DNA of 64,000 nt from Ornithodoros turicata. Its lineage: Eukaryota > Arthropoda > Arachnida > Ixodida > Argasidae. This document shows positions 11,601-22,803 of this stretch, in pieces; the first letter of the stretch is position 1, and each line of letters opens with the position of its first letter. A program made the position numbers and the translations under genes. The stretch spans positions 191,001 through 255,000 of the forward strand of contig NC_088201.1 of NCBI RefSeq assembly GCF_037126465.1. Reading direction: 5' to 3'. The notes under the pieces are model-generated. The model had not been told where the DNA came from, searched no databases, and saw nothing but the letters and a program-made list of their open reading frames with translations.

Positions 11601-12228
11601 TGTTTCTTTCTTCTTCTTTTTTCAGAGACTTTTCCTGTCTCTACGCCTGTGAAGCTCTTACACGAGCTCTGCCCGCATTCAAAAAGGATAAGGCGACCCT
11701 GAGGCATACCTGAGGTGCGTTCTTTTCGCTTGCACCTCCTGCACCATATCTGAACTGGGTTATTTGCGTGCTGCACTTTCCTGTTGAAAAGAAAGGCATT
11801 ACTAATAAAGTTCCTTTCAGCTGGAAAGTGCAGCTCCCGAAAACCCGTCTTGCGTGGAGTCCAAAGTAGTGCAGTCCAGTGCAAGTGAAAAGAATGCGCT
11901 TAGTATGTAAACAACACCTCGTGAGCTGGGATAGGCTGACTAAAAGTGCCCTAAGAAACGACCACAAATCCAAGTCGGGAGCACGACCTACTAGATTATA
12001 ACGACCACGTCAGGTGCACCCCTCCCATGCGCCGCATTTTTGGAAGGCAGCGGTGGCGCTTCTGATCGTCCTTGTTATTGTTTCCTCAACTTCTACAATA
12101 CTTTGTACTTCAGCTTACCTTAGTATTTCTGTACAAGCTGTGGACTTCCACAGATGTTTAATTCTGAGGTTGATTATTATCATCATTCTACGCGTTTTCA
12201 TAGGAGCTATCGCTGTCGTCTGCTACGG
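11601..12228. other. Intergenic, partly shared with 36.3-36.4 kb
   Basis: No gene is recognised. A stretch around 11983-12010 (CGACCTACTAGATTATAACG) recurs inverted near 36386-36410. A dispersed repeat therefore passes through here. GTCGTCTGC occurs at about 12215. Confidence 0.4.
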
Positions 12229-12437
12229 TGAAAGATGAAAGTCACTGAAAAGGTTAGCGAGCTGTAGGGATCGAACCCACATCTACTGGTTTGTCGTCCC
12301 TTCAGATGACGCACCCCGAAAGTCGCTGGAGAGGCGTGTTAGCTTAGCTCAATTGGTAGAGCCCTGGACCGGCAATCCAGTAGATGTGGGTTCGATCCCT
12401 ACAGCTCGCTAACCTTTTCAGTGACTTTCATCTTTCA
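12229..12437. repeat. Perfect 61-bp inverted repeat made from SINE sequence
   Basis: Positions 12229-12289 are the exact reverse complement of 12377-12437, separated by 87 bp. The right arm is the 3' half of a Ruka-like SINE tRNA body plus its CTAACCTTTTCAGTGACTTT extension. The left arm is an antisense copy of the same segment. Confidence 0.9.
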
Positions 12438-12510
12438 TCGTTGATTTCTTAGGCAATTGAGGCTTTGTTTGTATCTGTCCCTTCTGTGTTGTTCCAGCCT
12501 CAGAACATCA
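12333..12510 (+). mobile_element. tRNA-derived SINE (Ruka-like), most complete copy
   Basis: A tRNA-like body at 12338-12409 folds as a cloverleaf. D arm is GCTC/GAGC, anticodon stem CTGGA/TCCAG, T arm GTGGG/CCTAC around TTCGATC, and six of seven acceptor pairs form. A box is near 12345-12359 and B box GGTTCGATCCC near 12389-12399. It is followed by a non-tRNA tail starting CTAACCTTTTCAGTGAC and ending about CATCAGTTTATCTC. The same unit, truncated, occurs at 36531 and 37262. From memory this is the ixodid SINE family Ruka. It is transcribed by RNA polymerase III and mobilised by LINE proteins. Confidence 0.8.
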
Positions 12511-12547
12511 GTTTATCTCCTGCTACGGTTATGGTGAGCTAGAAGGA

Positions 12548-13218
12548 CCACTGATCTCGATTGTAAAAGGCTGGATCGCGGATAGGGAGCGCGAGCGTGA
12601 AGAAACCGGCCGCCATCTTACGGTGCCCACAACAGTCGCCCAGTCGCCGCAGCGATCATGGCAACTTCTTGCAATTACGGTCGTACCAACCGTACTGGCA
12701 AGGTTACAGGGCCTAAATTTATACAGGTGAGTCACTCTTTATCGAGGAATAAATAGGCGTTCATTCTGTATATTTAGTTGACCAGTATGAAGTGTTTTTT
12801 TGCCCAAAACGAGCACTGGATGCAGGTTGCTTGATCGCTCTTCCGACGTTCAATCGAGCACACTTGCATTTTACCCGGCGGCAAATACAGTTTGAGTGCA
12901 TAATATGATTGAAAGAACATGTTACACTACACAGGTAGTGTTGTCATCAATATATGTGCGAGCACTCGAGCGCTTTTTTGCGTGCATTGCTAGCATGGTA
13001 CACGGTGTTCTCTGCGGAAGCAAGTGCCACATTCATTTCTTTGAATTACCTTCGCGCACAAGTTCGGTATTACGTCATAATGAGACCACGATTGTCACCT
13101 TTTTTCATGTATTGGTATTGTTTTGTGCCTTGGTTTGATTTGTGACAAAGAATCCTACGTAACGGTGGTGTGGCGCGACTTGAATAACGCCTTTGTCTGA
13201 GCTGTATCGTCAGCTTGC
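12548..13218 (+). repeat. Exon-carrying dispersed repeat, copy A
   Basis: Starts CCACTGATCTCGATTGTAAA and ends GCTGTATCGTCAGCTT, about 670 bp. A near-identical inverted copy lies at 35571-36238. Near its start it contains GCCGCCATCTTA, then an ATG at 12658 opening a short frame MATSCNYGRTNRTGK...FIQ. That frame runs exactly into CAG|GTGAGT at about 12726, a consensus splice donor. The initial 35 bp are shared with the fold-back arms at 15.8 and 16.05 kb. Whether any copy is transcribed cannot be told from sequence. Confidence 0.7.
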
Positions 13219-15140
13219 TACGATAGTAATAATTTGTAGCGTGTCGTGCTATTTGAAGCAGCTTTTAAGGCAAAGGTGGTCTCTCAATACAGGTTTCGTC
13301 ATGAGAGCTACCCAGTGAATAATCTGTGTAGTGTGATACGGCTGGGTGTACAGGTAAGTATCACGTTCCTCATTCACTGGTTTCTACTTTACAGGAAGGA
13401 ACAACCTCAGTGCACGCACTGTGGTTAGCCTCTCTCAGTTTTGCATATTTTCTTACCTGTTCACATCAGAAACACACCTTACACTTTAGGCTCCTTCACC
13501 CAGCAATATAATAATTAGAGATTATAATTCTTTTGAGAAGAGTTCCCCATATTATTTTTAGAATAGTTTCTCATCTTTTTAATTTTTAGAAGATACAGGG
13601 ATTGTAAACCATGTTTTAAACTGATGTTTTAACATTTGTCCAATGCATTTATTAAACAACATACTCATTTTTAACTGGTTGCACCCAAACCAATGTTCTG
13701 ATGTATTATTTCCTTTGTTGTCGATGCACCATAAAAATTGGAATAATCATCATCAATGCAGGTTACTTCACTCAAGAAATGGGTGCAGAACCTGCGTAAT
13801 GCCCACAAATTTTGATTACCACAGCACCTCCAGAAAGTATGTGTCACATGGGATTTTTAAATGTATTCACAGTATATAATACCTTGTATTAACTGTTGTA
13901 GATCTAAGCCGTCTCTACAGTACACTCTCAGAAATTAAACCGTGAGAACCGTGATAATTGTTTCAGTTAATAGGCACGCACATATATGCTATAAGAAGAA
14001 AATTATTTCTTGAGAATGCACTTCTCTGGCTACTGGTGTTGTTTACATCTACTGTTGATCACATTCATTTATCACATATTATATTCTTATATATAATATT
14101 ATATTAACACATATTTGATCACATTAAATTCAAAATTCATCATATATAAGAAAATACCAGGAGGGAAGTTGCTATTCATTGCTCATTCTTACCTAAAATT
14201 GAGTGCTACAAATTTAGAGAGAGTACCTGTCCATTGACATTCCTAAAATATATATTGTCATTGTAGCAAGGTCATAAAACAATAAATGTAGTCTTTTGTG
14301 ACCTTCCTGCACGTTCATTGTATCCTGAAACGCATAAGTGCAAGAAATAACTTGAATAAACTTGATGTTGTATAAACTTGATATAAAATGCTGAATAATA
14401 TAATGTATGATATAAAATGTTGAATAAACTTGAACTTGTATATTCTCTTTACTCACCATCAGTGACCTTCTTTACAAAAGCATATCGTGTTAGATTTTTT
14501 TTGTTTACGTTTCACAGACTGGGTACACAAGGGCCAAAATGACAAAATCACAACTGTTTCAAGCTCCAAATCGTCCTGCTGCAATTATCCTGTTGCAGAC
14601 CATACGTGTGTAGTGCAAGAAGGCCCTTGCACATCAAAATGTAAGATGGGAGTCACAGTTAATGCAGAGTGGTTCCTATGAGAGACTTCGCGATGCTGAA
14701 CAAAATTGTGCAAACTGCGGAAGGTGCCATAGAAGATATTCAGAAAGCGTGTCTGGTCTCACAACGGTGCTACGACGCTCTCTTTTAGATGACGATGATA
14801 CTCATTGGAGTTTCAGATGTGCAGCTGCATTTTTTCGAACGTGCTCCACATAACAAGCATGACAAAGTCAGCACTGGATAGCAGGCCCCCGTTCCTAAGC
14901 AGCTTTGCTCACGCTGCAGTTGTATTCAGCAAAAGCATGTGAGTACTCGAGAAGGACATTCAGTTTGGCACAACCGCGCCTGCAAATAATCAGAACAAAT
15001 GAAGGAAGAAACAAACAAACATAGAAGGGCTGTACTTCAAAAAGAGGTAAATCTTGTGTATCAAGGAGGTGTTACCACTTTTAAGTAACTTAATTGATTA
15101 AGCTTACATCACTACCTGATTAACTGTCCTAACGAGCGTG
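13219..15140. other. Intergenic; possible exon-like pieces only
   Basis: No recognised protein. Segments at 13297-13358 (between a TACAG and a CAG|GTAAGT) and 14517-14680 (after TTTCACAG, with cysteine-rich NYPVADHTCVVQEGPCTSKC) look exon-like on the plus strand. The reading frames do not join into a known family. 14330-14440 is AT-rich with repeated TTGAATAAACTTG. Possibly remnants of a spliced gene or element following copy A. Confidence 0.3.
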
Positions 15141-15449
15141 TTCTAATTGCGTGAAGCAATTAAATCACGCTCACAACGTATTTGGGCTGCTTCGGTGTGT
15201 CCATATTTGCGAGGCAAAGCACCGCAGTCGTTCACTAAAAGACACTTTCTGCAGCGGTGCTTGATATCAATCATACGAAACCGATACGCGGCTAAAACAA
15301 CGGCTGTGATTCTATACAGAACGATCTCTTTCTGCCATGCGAGTATATCCTTTCCCGGACCGTTCTTTATGGAACAATTTTTGTCCAGAACGCAGCACGG
15401 GATATTACATACATGGTGGTTGTTAACCTCACATCGTTTCTTGTTGAAA

Positions 15450-16400
15450 TATTGGCTGGGAAACGTACTCTAGTGCAATCCCCAGCGCTGCACTGCTGTG
15501 ACGGTCTAGTTTCGGAATGCAAAACATAACGTAATTAAGAATCCAACGGCAGGACACCTGTCAAACACTGTTAGGATACATCAGTATACTGGCACCTTAC
15601 AAAATTGTGTGATGACAAACAACGATCAACGCCTGCAGCGCAATAAATACTCACAATCTATGTTGCCTCCCATTGTTTTCTATGGGCGCAGACTGCGCTT
15701 TAGGGCCTCCCAACATGGCGGCCCGAAGGCACGCCTCTCCCCCGCGAGCCCCTCTCCCATGCGCCATCCAGCCTTTATAGATAGAGATCAGTGAGAAGGA
15801 CGGTGGTGGTGGTGGTGATGGCGATAGGGCTTGCCGTTGTCGGCCTCACGTATGTGGGCAACGTCACGACTGATGCCCTGGGGGAATGTGCGTCCTGGGC
15901 CGACTTCTAAGGGAACTGTGCCGACATATGTCTGAAAGCGTCTGAGGAAAACCCAGGAAAAACCCCAGACAGCACAGCCGGCACCGGGATTCGAACCCGG
16001 GTACCTCCCAGTCTCGACGTGACAGTCTGCTACGGTGGTCGTACCACTGATCTCTATGTATAAAGGCTGGATCGCGCATGGGAGAGGGGCTCGTGGGGGA
16101 GAGGCGTGCCTTCGGGCCGCCATGTTGGTGGGCCCTAAAGTGCTGTGTGTGCCCATAGAAAACAATGGGAGGCAACAGAGATTGTGAGTATTTATTGCGC
16201 TGCTAGCATTGATCGTTGTTTGTCATCACACAATTTTGTAAGGTGCCAGTATACTGATGTATCCTAACAGTGTTTCACAGGTGTCCTGCCGTTCGATTCT
16301 TAATTACGTTATGTTTTGCATTCCGAAACTAGACCGTCACTGCAGTGCAGCGCTGGGGATTGTACTACAGCACGTTTCCCAGCCAATATATTCCAGTACA
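15450..16400. mobile_element. Large fold-back element with a SINE in its spacer
   Basis: Positions about 15450-15793 and 16047-16400 are reverse complements with modest divergence. Examples are ACTGGCACCTTACAAAATTG at 15589 against its complement near 16240, and CACATTGAT-type ends. The inner ends of both arms read outward as CACTGATCTCTAT...ATAAAGGCTGGAT, the same start as the 12548 and 36238 repeats. The structure is therefore two head-to-head copies. The 250-bp spacer holds a tRNA-derived SINE. No transposase is encoded. Confidence 0.8.
15796..16045 (-). mobile_element. tRNA-derived SINE (second family)
   Basis: On the minus strand the tRNA-like part carries CCGGGTTCGAATCCCGG, a perfect T-arm/B-box around 15985-16000. 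It is followed by the body TGCTGTCTGGGGTTTTTCCT and a simple (CACCAC)n-type tail near 15797-15815. This body is widespread in tick and other arthropod sequence as far as I recall. It separates the two fold-back arms. Confidence 0.75.
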
Positions 16401-17824
16401 AAATACGCACGATGCTGAGGTTCCAAAGACCCTTCCGTGTGACATGTCATATCCTACCGAACCGCTACGAAGACGCGCCTCGCCTGTTTGAAACGGCGGT
16501 TGGAGAATGTCGATGGCGATGAGGCAGACGTCGTTACGCTTCGGCTCGCGCTTGTTGGGAACTTCATTCTTGTTATATCACTCAACATACCTGACCGATC
16601 ATTATAATTCCCGTGGAAAAGGTAAAATATGTTTTTTTTTCTCTTTCTCTTTTGTTTATTGACTATGGTGCGATACGTGATGAGTCGTTACAAATATGAT
16701 TAGAAAACGTATGGATATGATGGCATAAAATCAATATTATTATTATGAGGAAAGAGTGAGATAAGTACCACATCAAACAGGCCTTCCTCTACATGCGAAC
16801 GGCACGTGAACAAATTGGGTGCGCAGTATGTTGAGTAAAGACGCAACGACTTTTCCGTTCGTGATAAAAGTTGACAATATGTCGAAGGTACAATATAGAA
16901 CCCACGCAAATATTTGCTGCGCAAATCTTTCGTTGAGTGGCTCTTGGAAAATCAACGTTGTTCTTTATGTTCACAATCCACCATTGACCAGGTACAGTTG
17001 AAATAGCGTTGATTCAGCACTATCTATCTATACATACAACATTGCTCAACATTAGTCAACATTAGACAACGTGCATTCTACGTTACACCAATAGTCGGTG
17101 TTGAACAGCAGCTTATTCTGTGAGAGCTTTTTATTTGTTCAGTTGTACATGTCTGAAGTGAGACGTGATTTATTTAAGGATAGTTTATAACCTTTTTATG
17201 CAAAAAATGAAATTGCCACGTCTGAGAATGCTGGAAATGGCTGTTATCGACACAATAAATCCTTGTAAGGTAAAGAAATGTCATTGTTGTGATATTCGTA
17301 GTATATCCACATAATATTCACTGGGGGATATTTGTGACGTCTCATGGTGGATATACAGCGGACGTTGTGAAGATACGCGTGACATCTGTGACGTGTGAGA
17401 CCAATTTGGGAGGTCTGTGGGATATTGATGGTTTGCTGGGACTATTTTGGCTGATAATCAACAACAAAGCCTGGCTTCATGCAGAAAACTTCATCCATTC
17501 ATCTGATTCTGAACGGTCTTGTTCTCCACTATATTTTGGAGGAAGGCCCGTTGCAAAAGATTTTGGCATGTGGAGGGCGATTTCGTTGAAAGCTGCGGTA
17601 ATCGCGCGCGTCATCTAGGGTCCGGTATCGAAATCGAAACTACCGCTCGCTGCAGCAGACGGAGCAGACGACAGGGGGTGGCGCTCCTAGTCGCAATCGC
17701 ATTCCTGGTACGATCTGAATTTAAAAGTTCACTTACATACTATGTTTAGTACGTGCTAGTATTCGTTTTTTTTCACTGTTATGGACATGTGTTGACATAC
17801 AAACACATGTTTCGCTTTGTTCCA
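16401..17824. other. Intergenic, nothing recognised
   Basis: No conserved frame or clear repeat boundary. GCAGACGAC occurs at about 17664 beside a CTGCAGCAGACGGAG run, which links it to the next repeat block. Confidence 0.4.
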
Positions 17825-20215
17825 GCTGTACAATCGTATCACGTGATTGTCGTCTGCCGGTTTTCACTCTCTTTGCAGACGACACCGAAAGTCGTTTCTC
17901 TGATTGTCATGTACGAATTTCCTCAGTGTTTTTAGTTATATTCTTGCTCAAATCAGTGCATACCTTCTTGCTTTACATCTCTGAAGAGTTTTTCGTCACC
18001 ACATCTGCAAGACGTTGACGTAAGCTGTTATTCCTTCATTTGGTTTGCCGTTCCTATAACGAAGCGCAAATCCTTCCGTGTATTGTGGTAAGCTGTGTAG
18101 CTTATGTCAGATTATAGTTGTGCTTGGAAAAATATGTTTGGAACTACAAATGGGGCACGATACACCTGATCGTATAGCGATATGTTCAGTTGTGAATATC
18201 ACGCGCGAGGATACGCTGGCTCTATCTATATATTCTTCTACGTGATAGAGTGAGCCATGAGTCGTGCCAGTCCACAGATTCTATTACATCGTATTTGTGT
18301 TCTTCAGCCACATTATACGGCTTTTGTGTTGCGCTATTTGGTCAATTCCGCACCGTGCAACACGATTGGGAAACCGAATGCCGTCTGCGTGGGGAAACCA
18401 AGTTAATCCTTCTTTACATACAGCTTATTCTACTAAAATACATCTCAAGTTGTTAAGCGTATTTTTTTCTGTTTGTATTGGTCATTTCCACATCACAGAA
18501 GAGTTATTTTCTTGTTCTGTACTTTTGCCCACCCCAGTGTAATTTTCTTGCAGTCAGCTTTTGCTTTTTTACTATGCAACGTATATATGCACAAAAAAAA
18601 AGAAAAGAAAAGGACGCGGAAATATATTCATATATATATAAATTCTTTATCAAACGAAAAGCATAAACAGAACTGCAAATGTGTGTTCTGACCAGCGCAA
18701 GCCGTAGCAGACGACAAGGCTTGGCCAAGCCTTGTCGTCTGCCACGGCTTTCGCTTTCGAAAGGGATGAGCTTAGCGTGCAGACGCTAAGCACATCTCTT
18801 TCGAAAGCTGTAGTTGACTTGGGAGAAAATGCTAGTGGTTTCATTTTTATTAACACGTGTAACATTTTACTGAAACTTTACTGAAGTTTTCAGAAGATAT
18901 TTTTGCTCGTGACGCAGCATAGTTACGTCACGTGACTGTCGTCTGCTAGCATTTGTTTCTCATCGCAGACGACATGAAAGGAAGAGCAAAATACGAATGT
19001 CTTCGTCGCATTTGCGCTATGTTTCGCTAAAATCAGTGCACACTTCGTGATTTTGTGTTTCCGAAGACGATTTCATCACTGCGTGCGGAGATGATACAAT
19101 GTAAGCTGAATGGCGGTAATTCATTATTTGCTTCCGGACTTCCTTCTTGCAGAGCGACTTTTACGCCTTTACTTTTGCCGTGCGCGGAATTTCTAACTGC
19201 TAATTTTCTTGGATACGTTTGCTAGTATTTTTTTTTTACGCGCTTTGGGTACACTCATTCCAAAATCCGCAGTGGTCTGTGTCTGATCGACAAGGGCAAG
19301 ACAGAATAGATGTAGTTGTTGTAGGCAGGTTGAAATAACTGCCCTAGAGTGACTATAGAGACTGTTGTATGTGTGTCTCGCAATTTTCATTCGATTTCTA
19401 CACTGAAATCTCGAGCGAAACAATATGGGACTGAAAAAAATACACGGAAATATATCGACAGATATAAATAATTTATCCAACGAAAAGCATAAACAGAACT
19501 GCAAATGCCCGTTCCGTAGCAGACGACAAGGCTTGGCTGCTCCAAGCTGCTATAGCACACGCTAAGCACATCTCCTTCGAAATTGTAGTTGACTTGGAAG
19601 AAAATGCTAGTGGTTTCATTTTTATTAACATGCGTAACGTTTTACTGAAACTTTACTGACGTTTTCAGGAAGATATTTTTGCTCGTGACGCAGCATAGTT
19701 ACGTCACGTGACTGTCGTCTGCTAGCATTTGTTTCTCATCGCAGACGACATGAAAGGAAAGCAAAATACGAATGTCTTCGTCGCATTTGCGCTATGTTTC
19801 GCTAAAATCAGTGCACACTTCGTGATTTTGTGTTTCCGAAGACTATTTCATCACTGCGTGCGGAGATGATACATGCATGTAAGCTGAATGGCGGTAATTC
19901 ATTATTTGCTTCCGGATTTCCTTCTTGCAGAGCGACTTCTTACTTTTACTTTTGCTGTGCGCGGAATTTCTAACTGCTAATTTTCTTGGATACATTTACT
20001 AGTATTTTTGGTACACGTTTTGGGTACGCTCATTCCAAAACACGCAGTGATCAGCGTCTGTCTGACAAGGGCAAGACAAAATAGATGTAGTTGCTATAGG
20101 CAGGTTGAAATAACTGCCCTAGAATGACTATAGAGACTGTTGTATGTGTGTCTCGCAAATTTTTATTCGATTTCTACACTGAAATCTCGAATGAAACAAA
20201 ATGGGATAGAAAACA
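17825..20215. repeat. Three-unit tandem repeat, about 0.78-1.1 kb per unit
   Basis: Units are approximately 17825-18592 (diverged), 18593-19433 and 19434-20215. The last two match closely for most of their length: AAAGCATAAACAGAACTGCA, CACGTGACTGTCGTCTGCTA, and AAATCAGTGCACACTTCGTG each occur once per unit. The first unit keeps CACGTGATTGTCGTCTGCC and AAATCAGTGCATACC. Each unit contains GTCGTCTGC and GCAGACGAC facing each other about 27 bp apart. No protein is encoded. Confidence 0.85.
18696..18753. repeat. Near-perfect palindrome (29-bp arms, no spacer)
   Basis: Centre between 18724 and 18725. The inner 18-bp arms (GCAGACGACAAGGCTTGG and its complement) are perfect, and the outer part has two mismatches. 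It is immediately followed by a second inverted repeat (18753-18806, CTTTCGAAAG at both ends with a 4-bp centre). Confidence 0.9.
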
Positions 20216-20726
20216 ATTTCTGCGCCGTGGTGAAAAATATATGCGTTCGCACTGCGGACCATCCTATGAAGTGGTCCGCAATGGCATAAAGGTTTAATTT
20301 GCGGGCGACCTCTTTGTGGCGAGCGCTACATGCTTCAGTCGGGCTTTGGACATTGTTGATCTCAAATATGTTTTGATGCGACGGAGGCAGGAGAACGATC
20401 TTTATGACGGCACGACGTCAGTGGAATGGTTAGTTTGATTTTTAAGAGTTCTGTCAATTCCGATATAAGGTCTCTCTTATATGGCTGTCGACATCCCCCC
20501 GAGAAGTGTCCTATAACATATCACACCAATGTTTTCAAGGGCACGACGCAACGCTGCGTAGCAATATATCGATCGCCATGTCCCGGTGTAACTCAAGACG
20601 TCCAGCATCAAAATATGCACAGTAGAATTTAGAGATGAAAGTGATGGTGATTGTCATCCAAACACTCGATAGTACAATCGATGGTTCAGATGACTACTCA
20701 TTTAAGTATCGGCTCGTTACATCACT
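20216..20726. other. Intergenic tail of the tandem block
   Basis: Contains a small inverted repeat GCGGACCA...TGGTCCGC near 20254-20279. No gene is seen. Confidence 0.4.
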
Positions 20727-20976
20727 CTCAAAAATGACCTTCACCGCATACCACACTCCTAGCCAATCATCACCTCGAATAATATCGTTATCTGCCCTGA
20801 TTTGTTGAGAACGGGAGGCGTACGCCTTTTTTGTGACAATTATGAACAGCATAAGTGTCACAAGAAATGCGTACGCATCCCGTTTTTAACAAACCAGGGC
20901 AGATAACGGTATCATTCGAGATTATGGTTGGCTAGAAGCGTGCTACGCGGTGAAGTTCATTTCTAACAGTACAGCT
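20727..20976. mobile_element. MITE copy 1 (CACTCTTAAAAATGAAC family)
   Basis: About 250 bp of almost complete self-complementarity. The ends CACTCTCAAAAATGACCTTC and GAAGTTCATTTCTAACAG pair, and the centre AATTATGAACAGCATAAGTG is the turn. Paired blocks include TATCGTTATCTGCCCTG and CAGGGCAGATAACGGTA. A sister copy is at 21489-21739. Confidence 0.8.
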
Positions 20977-21488
20977 CAAACGTCCGAGGTCGGTGGCTGG
21001 GCCATCAGGCATTTCGACGAAATTGTTTTGTGGCGTTCCACTTCACGCGCACAACGCAATTGCAAAATATTTCGGTCCGAAAGATAACCGCTTCTCCGCT
21101 AGGTGTCTCAAAAAACTTCCGCGCAGTGCGCGGCTCTTGCGTGCCAATCCTTCAACGGATCGGGAACATTTTAGAGGGATGTGCTTGGAGAAGTGTGTGT
21201 CTATTTGCGAGCGGGTTTCTAGCGATTTTGAACATAAAACAGCAGAGAAGAACGACTGCCAATGTTGCACAAAACCTGCAATATTGATTATTTTTTAATG
21301 ACACGTTAGGTATTACGTATCGAATTTTTTTTTTCATTTAATCCCCACAATGTGTACATTACCTAAAAAAAATGTCAAGCCCCTAGGTATAGCCATTTTT
21401 TAAATGGAAAATCCGAAGTCCGAAGTTTAAGTTTTTTTCGCAAAAATGCATAAGTAGAGACGACAAAAAAAAGCAAACTGCAGGACGG

Positions 21489-21739
21489 TCTACACTCTTT
21501 AAAATGAACATCACCGCATAGCACGCTCCTAGCCAACCATAAATGATATCGTTATCTGCCCTGATTTGTTGAAAACTGTAGGCGTACGCCTTTTTTTGTG
21601 ACAATTATGAACAGCATAAGTGTCACAAAAAAGGCGTACGCCTCCCGTTTTCAACAAATCAGGGCAGATAACGATATCATTCGAGATTATGGTTGGCTAG
21701 GAGCGTGCTATGCGGCGAAGTTCATTTTTAAGAGTGTAG
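21489..21739. mobile_element. MITE copy 2, TA-flanked
   Basis: Same family as 20727-20976. The ends read TA|CACTCTTTAAAATGAACA and GTTCATTTTTAAGAGTG|TA, consistent with Tc1/mariner-type insertion at TA. The arms pair over about 115 bp around the same AACAGCATAAG centre. It is less diverged between arms than copy 1. Confidence 0.85.
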
Positions 21740-21884
21740 TGCCTCTAGTTTGCAGAAATAAAATATATCGAGGGTATTTTTCCTTGTTAGGAACATACAA
21801 TTTTTTGAAGTAGAGCGGTGTAGTATCTATGCCGCACGTGAGGTTTCTGGGTCCCGGGCCGCCTACGCCCCCAGCATACTACCC

Positions 21885-22080
21885 GACCTACGGCGCCTTC
21901 ACCCCTGTGTTCCGTGTTAGAGCACCGCACGGGCCCGGGCTTACCCGAAAGCCCGAGCCCGATCCGGCCCACGGGCCGGGCCGGGCTAGAGTTTTAGTCA
22001 CCGGGTCCGAGCCGGGTACGGGATTGAACACGCTGGCCGGTCGGGCTTGTATGCGAGCAAATTCAACGGGACTGGACAGC
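21885..22080. repeat. GC-rich GGCCCGGGC-type low-complexity block
   Basis: Repeated CCCGGGC, GCCCGAGCC and GGGCCGGGCC words make a GC island in otherwise AT-rich DNA. A related block is at 23230-23435. Both open frames here are composition artefacts. Confidence 0.6.
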
Positions 22081-22159
22081 TGAATTTTGATGTCACTTTC
22101 TTTTTCCATTGGTTATGGGATATCATGGTATTCTCATCTAGAACTATCACCTTTTTATA

Positions 22160-22801
22160 CAGGGTGCGTCACGTAACGAGCCATTTGTCCTTGTAAAAAA
22201 AGAAAAAAAGAAAAGGCCCAACAGAAAAATATGGGGTAAGCGGTTGCCTTCCACCACCACTCAATTTGACACCTACTAAAAATAATTTCGACGACTAATA
22301 ATTGAAATGAATCGAATTTTTTAATTGAACTCGGAAATTTCCCTAGTCAATGTAACGTTTTCCTTGCTCAGTCCGATAGACCGTGGTTGAATTAGCCAAA
22401 CTCACCGCAAAATACGATTCGTAGTACGGTGGTTATGTCCAGAAAAGTTGTCAGAAAATTGAGGTTTAGTTGCGCATCTTTCAGCTGGCAAAGGCGCAAA
22501 TAAAAACCTCAGTTTTCGGACGACTTTCCCGCATATAACAGCCGTACAATACGTAACGTATTTTGCAGTGGGATTGGTTAATTCAACCACGGTCTATCTC
22601 ATTTAGCAGGAAAAACGTTACATTGGCTAGACAAATTTCCGAGTTCAGTTCAAAAAAGTCAATTCATTTATATTAGAGGTCGTTGAAAGTAATTTTAGTA
22701 GGTGGAAAATTCAATGGCCGGAAGGTAGCCGCTTGCCCCATATTTTTCTGTTGAGCCGTTTTCTTACAAGGGTCAAATCACACGTTGCGTGACCAACCCT
22801 G
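22160..22801. mobile_element. Fold-back MITE with TA target site
   Basis: Ends CAGGGTGCGTCACGTAACG and CGTTGCGTGACCAACCCTG are inverted and flanked by TA on both sides (22158-22159, 22802-22803). The arms pair along nearly the whole 642 bp, for example GATAGACCGTGGTTGAATTA with its complement near 22590. This is the mariner/Tc1-type terminus. There is no coding capacity. Confidence 0.85.
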
Positions 22802-22803
22802 TA

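Noticed and set aside
12338..12409. Functional tRNA gene
   Set aside because: It folds as a cloverleaf with a GGC anticodon, but it has C instead of U before the anticodon, an acceptor mismatch and a long SINE tail. The same body recurs truncated at 36531 and 37262.
14517..14680. Cysteine-rich exon of a zinc-finger or THAP protein
   Set aside because: It has an acceptor-like start and several cysteines, but spacing fits no domain I know and no joined frame was found.
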